Positions 6,347 to 11,179 of a stretch of DNA of 11,179 nt are shown one piece after another. The number at the start of each line of letters is the position of its first letter. Position 1 is the first letter of the stretch. Both the position numbers and the translations under genes were made by a program. The DNA lies in the NCBI GenBank assembly GCA_900762125.1, contig CAAFFL010000234.1:1-11179 (forward strand), written 5' to 3'. The DNA is from an uncultured Prevotella sp. (GTDB lineage Bacteria > Bacteroidota > Bacteroidia > Bacteroidales > Bacteroidaceae). The notes below the pieces were generated by a model. The model did not search any database. It was not told the DNA's origin and saw nothing but the letters and a program-made list of their open reading frames with translations.

Positions 6347-6570
6347 GATCTCTACTTGCCTGGAAGATGAAAGAGCTGACGAACCAGACGCCTCACAACT
6401 ATATCCGCAACCTGCGCCTGCAGCTCGCGGCGAAGATGCTGAGCGAGAAGAAGCAGAGCGTCTCCGAGATCACGTATGCCTGTGGCTTCACGTCGCTCTC
6501 CTCCTTCTCAGCGATGTTTAAGAATATGTATGGTGTCTCACCACTCAACTACAAGGGTGAGACACGCTAG
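6346..6570 (+). pseudogene. 5'-truncated AraC-type HTH (regulator remnant)
   Basis: The frame opens after a TGA at 6343-6345 inside the repeat element and runs RSLLAWKMKEL...TPHNYIRNLRL...AAKML, then SVSEITYACGFTSLSSFSAMFK...YGVSPLNYK, ending in TAG at 6570. This is most of an AraC/XylS DNA-binding domain: the end of the first helix-turn-helix and the complete second one with its C-terminal signature GVSPLNY. An ATG at 6367 would give 67 residues, but the first HTH would then be incomplete, so I treat it as a relic. Such domains end hybrid two-component (HTCS) regulators that control Bacteroidetes xylan loci; the position between esterase and glycosidase genes suggests this was the local regulator. 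Sensor, kinase and receiver parts are absent from the window. Confidence 0.75.
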
Positions 6571-6583
6571 GCGGCGCCCTACC

Positions 6584-8031
6584 CTACTGCACGAACCCCA
6601 TGGCTGAGGCATCCTTGTCGGCAGCATCGAGGTGGAACACCATCATCTGCGGGTTCTTCTTTGTGTAGGGCTTCCACTCGGCCTTCTTGTCCTTCGGGTC
6701 GGCGTTGCCGTTGGGGTTGCCATACTTGCAGAAGTTGGTCCATGCCGTGAGCATCCGCTCGGACAGCTGCCAGTCGCCGGCCGTCCATGGGCGCCACGTG
6801 TTGTGCTTGAGCGACTTGAAGACGTACCATAGGTCGGACGAGTGGAACGCGCCCTCCAGCACGTTCGACCGGCCATCGGTGGGCAGCGGACGGGCAAACT
6901 GGTAGGCCCACGCTATGCGGCCCTGCTTCTCCATCGTCGTGCAGAAGAGGCCTATGCCCTCGCCCATGCGCATGATGTCGTTGAGGGTGAAGCCTATCAT
7001 GATGGGGATGTTCGGCAGGTCGCCGTTCACCGCGGCATCGTCGAAGGTCTCCGTGGAGACATAGCCGTCGACGATGGGGAACTGCGTGATGCCGATCTTG
7101 TCGCCCGTAGCCGCCTGGTAGATGCGGCCGAGGGAGTAGAGCATCTCCGTGGAGGCCTTGCGCATCTTCTCCAGGGAGGAGAGGCCGGCCCAGTCCATGA
7201 TCTTCTTCGTGTTCTGTTCTGCCTGCTGCATGGTGATGGGTCGGAACACCGCGGGCGTGGAGCTCTCCTTTGCCGTGGACAGTCCGCCACCACTCATGAT
7301 GATGGCCTTGTTGAACAGGCCGTGGGTCAGGGGCGAGGCACACAGCGTACGCACGCTGCCGGCGCCAGCGCTCTGACCGAAGATCATCACGTTGTCGGGG
7401 TCGCCACCAAACTGTGCGATGTTTGCGCGGATCCATCTCAGGGCCTGTATCTGGTCCTGGATGCCGTAGTTTCCGGAGACGTGGTGCGGACTCTCGGCCG
7501 ACAGCTCCGGATGGGGCATGAAGCCGAAGATGCCCAGACGGTAGTTGATCGACACGAGCACCACGTCCTTGTTGGGATCTCCTGACCGTCAAACTCCGGC
7601 TCGGAGCCCCAGCCCTCCTGATAGCCGCCGCCATGGATCCACAGGGCCACGGGGAGCTTCCGGGACGGGTCGCCGGGTGCCTTCGTCCAGACGTTCAGGT
7701 AGAGGCAGTCCTCACTGTAGGGTGCCTCGTCGCCATAGCCCCACTCCGTTGTGTAGCCGCCGGGATAGTGCACTGACTGATAGCCCGGATGTCCGAACTT
7801 ATCGGCCTTCTTCACGCCCTGCCAGGGGATGACGGGCTGCGGCGCCTTCCAGCGCAGGTTGCCAAGGGGTGGTGCAGCGTATGGGATGCCGCGATACACC
7901 GTGACGCCCGCAATCTCGGCGGGGACGCCTTCCACCAGTCCTCCTTCCACTTTCACCACGTTGCCGGCCAGTGCCGTTGCGCTGAGGAATGTGGTGAGCA
8001 ACGAAACCATAATCGTTTTTTTCATATCCAT
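6584..8031 (-). pseudogene. Type B carboxylesterase, frameshifted
   Basis: The two frames join into one carboxylesterase of about 482 residues. The N-terminal part (8031 to about 7577) has a signal peptide (KKTIMVSLLTTF...TALAG), YRGIPYA, EDCLYLNVW and the oxyanion-hole motif WIHGGG. The C-terminal part continues with VVLVSINYRLGIFGF, the nucleophile motif GQSAGAG (Ser codon 7372-7370), a possible acid in GFTLNDIM and a His in GAFHSSDLWYVF. The break is at 7574-7577: frame 1 reads FDGQEI, and one inserted base would restore FDGQEI-x-NKDVVLV. It begins 12 bp after the GH43-GH8 stop, so it belongs to that operon and may have removed esters from xylan fragments. The gene is otherwise uneroded, so the mutation is recent or a sequencing error in the GGG run. 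The start at 8025 (MKKT) is also possible. Confidence 0.85.
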
Positions 8032-8043
8032 TGTTTTTAGTTA

Positions 8044-10560
8044 TTAGAATTCGCCGTGATACTTGCCACTGAGCAACAGCAGCGAGAAGAAGCGCTCGAA
8101 GCCATCGAAGTAGGCATCGAAATAGCCGTCGGCGAAAGGACGGTTCGCAGAGTCCCACAGCCGCTGGGCAAAGTCGAGGGCCTTGCCATGGCTCGCGGCG
8201 AGGCCGATGGCCGCCGTGGTACCCACGAGCCCTACCGAATGGCGCAGGCCGGACTTCTCGCCGCCGCGCAACGGGTGCTCCGCAGGCATGCCGTCCCAGC
8301 GATATTGGTCGACGAAGTGGTCGATGCCCTCGTTGAAGAAGAAGTCCTGCACGGTGTTGGCATACTGCTGCTGCCACGTCGCGGGCGCAGCGCTCCAACT
8401 GTAGTCGATGGCGATGTTCAGGGGCACGCGCCAGGAGTCGTAACGGAAGTCGACGTTGCGGAAGCGGCCGCGTGGCGTCTGGATGTCCATGATCGAACCG
8501 TCGAAGTTGTTGTTGTCGGCGTTGAGACCCGTCAGCGGATGGATGCTCCGGCGCAGATACTCCCGTGAAGCCCGTGCACACTCGCGATAGAAGACGGCAC
8601 GTCCGTCGCCGGCGTGGTCCGCCCAGATCTCGTAGAACACGGGGATGCTGTAGCTCGGATCGGTGAATGGCGCTCCCGGCACGAAGTTGATGATGTGGTG
8701 CCGGCGGTCGATGAACGCCTGGTCGCCGTGCTCGGTCTGCGGTTTGGCAAAGGCATTGTCGAGGATCTGCCGTGCCGCGGCTTTGTAGTCGATGGCGCCC
8801 GTGTCGCCCCAGCGCTCAGAGGCCAGCAGCAGCGACGTGACGAAGTAGAGCTCGCCATCGCTGGCGGGTCCCTCGGCGTTGTGCGTGCCGTCGGTCTTAC
8901 AGCTCCAGGCGAAGTAGTCCTTCAGGGGTCCGCTCTGTATGGGCATAAAGCGTAGCGTCCACCGCCACAGTCGGTCGAAGATGTCCTTCCGGTTCATCTG
9001 CACGGCGGCCATCATACCATACGACATCCCTTCGGTGCGCACGTCGTGGTTCTTCAGGTCGCTGACGTAGGCCATGTCATCGCCCACCTCGAAGTAGACG
9101 CGGTCCTGGCCCTCGAAGAGGTCGCGGAAGGCCGCCGCCACCTTTGCGTCAATCTGCTCCTGGGTGTAGCCCATCTCGGCAAAGTAGTTGCGGTAGCGCC
9201 CTGTGGCACGGCTGCCGGTGGTCCATGGCTTGAGACCGTCCTTGTCGAGGGAGAGCCAGTCGATGCTCACCTCCTCGCCGTCCACGAGTTGCACGCGGAG
9301 GTCGAGGACGCCCTGCGGGATAGCCCCTACAGGGAACGACGCCACAGTGAGGGAGTCCTGCGCGGGCAGCCGCAGCTCCGCCACACGCTCATGGCCGAGC
9401 GTCAGCTGCAGCGTGGCCGGACGGGGTGACCGGTAGCGGATGAGGAGGTCGTTCCCCTCCGTTGCCGACAGCCCCTTGGTGTCCACACGGGCAAAGGTGG
9501 CCCAGCCGCCCTTCTGAAGCCGTAGCACCCAGCCGCGGAAGGGGTTCAGCGTGTCGATATATTCCGTGGCAGCCGCCGTGGGCGCGATGGTGCTGTAGCG
9601 GTCCACCTCGATGTGCTGGCGGGCATCCACAATGCCGACGCCGCGCCGCGTGGGGACGACCTTCTGGATGGTGCCGTCGGGGTGAAACGACAAGCTGTCG
9701 ACGCAGACGGAGCGGTTCTTGTCGAAGGACGGCGAATAGTCGTTGTGATGATAGAACAGATACCACTGTCCGCGGTAGTTGACGATGGAGTGATGGTTTG
9801 TCCAGCACTGGTTCGCCCACTCGTCCATGATGATGCCCTTGAAGGTGTAGGGCCCCTCGGGCTGCCGGCTCATGGCATAGGCCAGGCACTCCGTGCCGCC
9901 CTCGTGACGCACCCAGGGGAAGGTCATGTAGTACCAGCCGTCCCGATAGAACGCGAAGGGCCCTTCCTTGAAGCCCTCGGGCAGTCCTTTCACCTGCCAC
10001 GCCTCGCACTGAAGGCTGAGGAGGTCGTCACTGAGACGTCCCATGCGGATGCCCATGCCCGACCAGACGAGGAAGTTCCGGCCGTCGGGACACTGCAGCA
10101 CGCACGGGTCGATGCCCATCGCACCCTGGATGGGTGTCGCCTGTGGCACGAAAGGCCCGATGGGACTGTCGGCGATGGCGACGCCGATGCCGAAGCCCCT
10201 ACCCTCACGCACGCCATTGGGGAATACAAGGTAGTACTTCCCCTGGTGCTCCACACAGTCGGGTGCCCACATCGCGTAGCCCTTGGGGTTGCCCCATGGC
10301 ACCTGCCGCTGGTCGAGGATTACGCCGTGGTCCGTCCAGTCGGTGAGGTTCGTTGTGGAGAAGACGTGGTAGTCGGCCATCGAGAACCATTGCTTCTCGG
10401 GCTCCACCGGACTGATGATGTCGTGGGAGGGATAGAGGTAGAGCTTGTCGCCAAACACCCGTGCCGTCGGGTCAGCGGTATACTGTCCGCTGATGATCGG
10501 GTTCTGGGCCGCTGCCGAGGTAGCCAGCAGCAGCGCTAACGGGATGAGAAGATGCTTCAT
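8044..10560 (-). CDS. GH43 - beta-sandwich - GH8 fusion glycosidase
   Basis: An 838-residue secreted protein with two glycoside hydrolases. Signal peptide 1-19 (ends SAAAQ). GH43 five-bladed propeller about 22-315: base Asp30 (TADPTARVF), pKa modulator Asp151 (GIDPCVL), acid Glu199 (FKEGPFAF). A CBM6-like beta-sandwich follows at about 320-440 (WATFARVD...LLIRYRS...VSIDWLSLD). GH8 (alpha/alpha)6 barrel about 445-835: acid Glu510 (VRTEGMSYG), Asp568 (GPASDGE) and base Asp708 (FRYDSWRVP). The GH8 part resembles reducing-end xylose-releasing exo-oligoxylanase (EC 3.2.1.156) more than cellulases, and the GH43 part should act as beta-xylosidase or alpha-arabinofuranosidase. Both active sites look intact. 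The start codon overlaps the upstream stop as ATGA, indicating coupled translation. Likely periplasmic, finishing xylo-oligosaccharides from side chains and reducing ends. Exact specificity is inference. Confidence 0.92.
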   Translation of the reverse strand: MKHLLIPLALLLATSAAAQNPIISGQYTADPTARVFGDKLYLYPSHDIISPVEPEKQWFSMADYHVFSTTNLTDWTDHGVILDQRQVPWGNPKGYAMWAPDCVEHQGKYYLVFPNGVREGRGFGIGVAIADSPIGPFVPQATPIQGAMGIDPCVLQCPDGRNFLVWSGMGIRMGRLSDDLLSLQCEAWQVKGLPEGFKEGPFAFYRDGWYYMTFPWVRHEGGTECLAYAMSRQPEGPYTFKGIIMDEWANQCWTNHHSIVNYRGQWYLFYHHNDYSPSFDKNRSVCVDSLSFHPDGTIQKVVPTRRGVGIVDARQHIEVDRYSTIAPTAAATEYIDTLNPFRGWVLRLQKGGWATFARVDTKGLSATEGNDLLIRYRSPRPATLQLTLGHERVAELRLPAQDSLTVASFPVGAIPQGVLDLRVQLVDGEEVSIDWLSLDKDGLKPWTTGSRATGRYRNYFAEMGYTQEQIDAKVAAAFRDLFEGQDRVYFEVGDDMAYVSDLKNHDVRTEGMSYGMMAAVQMNRKDIFDRLWRWTLRFMPIQSGPLKDYFAWSCKTDGTHNAEGPASDGELYFVTSLLLASERWGDTGAIDYKAAARQILDNAFAKPQTEHGDQAFIDRRHHIINFVPGAPFTDPSYSIPVFYEIWADHAGDGRAVFYRECARASREYLRRSIHPLTGLNADNNNFDGSIMDIQTPRGRFRNVDFRYDSWRVPLNIAIDYSWSAAPATWQQQYANTVQDFFFNEGIDHFVDQYRWDGMPAEHPLRGGEKSGLRHSVGLVGTTAAIGLAASHGKALDFAQRLWDSANRPFADGYFDAYFDGFERFFSLLLLSGKYHGEF

Positions 10561-11179
10561 AGTTCAAATGATATGTCCCACTTCGCATTGTCGCTCTTCA
10601 TGTCGAAGGCTGCCAGCGTCGGCGTGCTGTCGCCGGCCGAGTAGAGGCACAGACGCTCAGTGGTGCCCGGCACGGCCTTCGGCATAATGCGATAGGTGCC
10701 ATCGGTGAGCTGGTCGATGCGCCAGAGCTGCTCCGGTGCACCCGTGAAGGCTGGCGCGGCCGTCACCTCACGGTCGGCGGTGGCGGTGAGCGTGCGCTGG
10801 GTGCCTGCAATCTGTATCTTATAATAAGGTGCGCCCAAGACGCCGTCGCCATCGACAGCGGTGATGGTCCAGTGCTGGTGCGGCCGGTTCATGTAGTCGC
10901 TCAGGCGCACGCCGACGGTGCCCTTGGGCCATGAGGCCTCCACCTCGTCGAGGCCTTGCGGCTGGATGGGCTTGATGCTGTTCTCATCCACATTGCGCCA
11001 GAAGCGGAAGCCAGCCTCCATACGCGTGAAGTCGACGTTGAGCTCCAGCGAGTAGCCGCGGCGCACGGAGGCAATCTCGCAGGTGCCCTCATGCAACTGG
11101 CGGCCTGCCACGGGCCAGCCGTCCTTCCATAGCAGCGGGAGGATGCCAAGCACACTGTAGCCACCCTGCTCGAGGTCGG
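10557..11179 (-). CDS. GH43-like arabinanase C-terminus with (QxW)3 lectin-like domain (partial)
   Basis: The frame is open to the right edge, so only the last 206 residues are seen. The N-terminal visible part (QGGYSVLGILPLLWKDGWPVAG, split at LGIL) is the typical exit of a GH43 catalytic domain of the endo-arabinanase type, followed by RRGYSLELNVDF. The last ~130 residues carry three spaced Q-x-W-like motifs: HQHWTI (near 10870), EQLWRI (near 10725) and AKWDI (near 10575). These are the mark of ricin-type beta-trefoil carbohydrate-binding domains. The catalytic residues lie outside the window, so activity (arabinan or arabinoxylan) is not certain. The stop codon overlaps the next start by 4 bp. 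It is the most upstream gene visible in the operon, and its promoter lies beyond the edge. Confidence 0.6.
   Translation of the reverse strand, partial: DLEQGGYSVLGILPLLWKDGWPVAGRQLHEGTCEIASVRRGYSLELNVDFTRMEAGFRFWRNVDENSIKPIQPQGLDEVEASWPKGTVGVRLSDYMNRPHQHWTITAVDGDGVLGAPYYKIQIAGTQRTLTATADREVTAAPAFTGAPEQLWRIDQLTDGTYRIMPKAVPGTTERLCLYSAGDSTPTLAAFDMKSDNAKWDISFEL

Noticed and set aside
6081..6521. 146-codon plus-strand frame through the repeat element
   Set aside because: It crosses the repeat units out of frame with the HTH homology and has no coherent domain.
9613..10539. 308-codon plus-strand frame opposite the GH43 domain
   Set aside because: Antisense shadow; the minus strand carries all GH43 catalytic motifs.

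Overview
The window looks like a chromosomal segment from a GC-rich member of the Bacteroidales, most likely the Prevotella/Segatella group. The evidence is polysaccharide- and peptide-utilisation genes of Bacteroidetes type, promoters of the Bacteroidetes form (TTG, about 20 nt, TAnnTTTG), no clear Shine-Dalgarno sequences, a SusD-type C-terminal relic, a DUF5117-class zinc protease and a small DUF5053-like protein. The genus is an inference.

Left part (1-1068): a hairpin at 14-50 precedes an AT-rich minus-strand pair, mntA (nucleotidyltransferase antitoxin) and hepT (HEPN toxin), which overlap by 17 bp and have their own promoter. Directly upstream of that promoter the base composition changes abruptly, and about 115 bp of coding-like plus-strand sequence ends as the C-terminus of a SusD/RagB outer-membrane lipoprotein. 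The body of that susD is absent, so the toxin-antitoxin module sits at the broken edge of an older SusCD locus.

Centre left (1069-4014): a secreted zinc metalloprotease (plus strand) is followed by a perfect 22-bp stem that terminates it and the convergent small DUF5053-like gene.

Right part (4015-11179): all intact genes lie on the minus strand and suggest xylan/arabinoxylan breakdown. Reading in the direction of transcription: the C-terminus of a GH43-like enzyme with (QxW)3 lectin repeats; a GH43 + beta-sandwich + GH8 fusion (ATGA overlap); a type B carboxylesterase 12 bp further on, broken by a one-base frameshift; then, after an interruption, a CE6 + CE1 double esterase with its own promoter. 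Together these would remove acetyl/feruloyl esters and trim side chains and reducing ends of xylo-oligosaccharides, presumably in the periplasm.

The interruption (5999-6583) contains a possible 46-residue ORF, a 96-bp repeat element with 20-bp terminal inverted repeats around tandem 22-bp units, and a 5'-truncated AraC-type HTH. The HTH is probably the last piece of the regulator of this locus, cut exactly at the repeat edge.

The best candidates for something new are the repeat element that decapitates the regulator, the GH43-GH8 and CE6-CE1 fusions, and the susD scar next to MntA-HepT. I see no clearly undescribed defence or mobile system.
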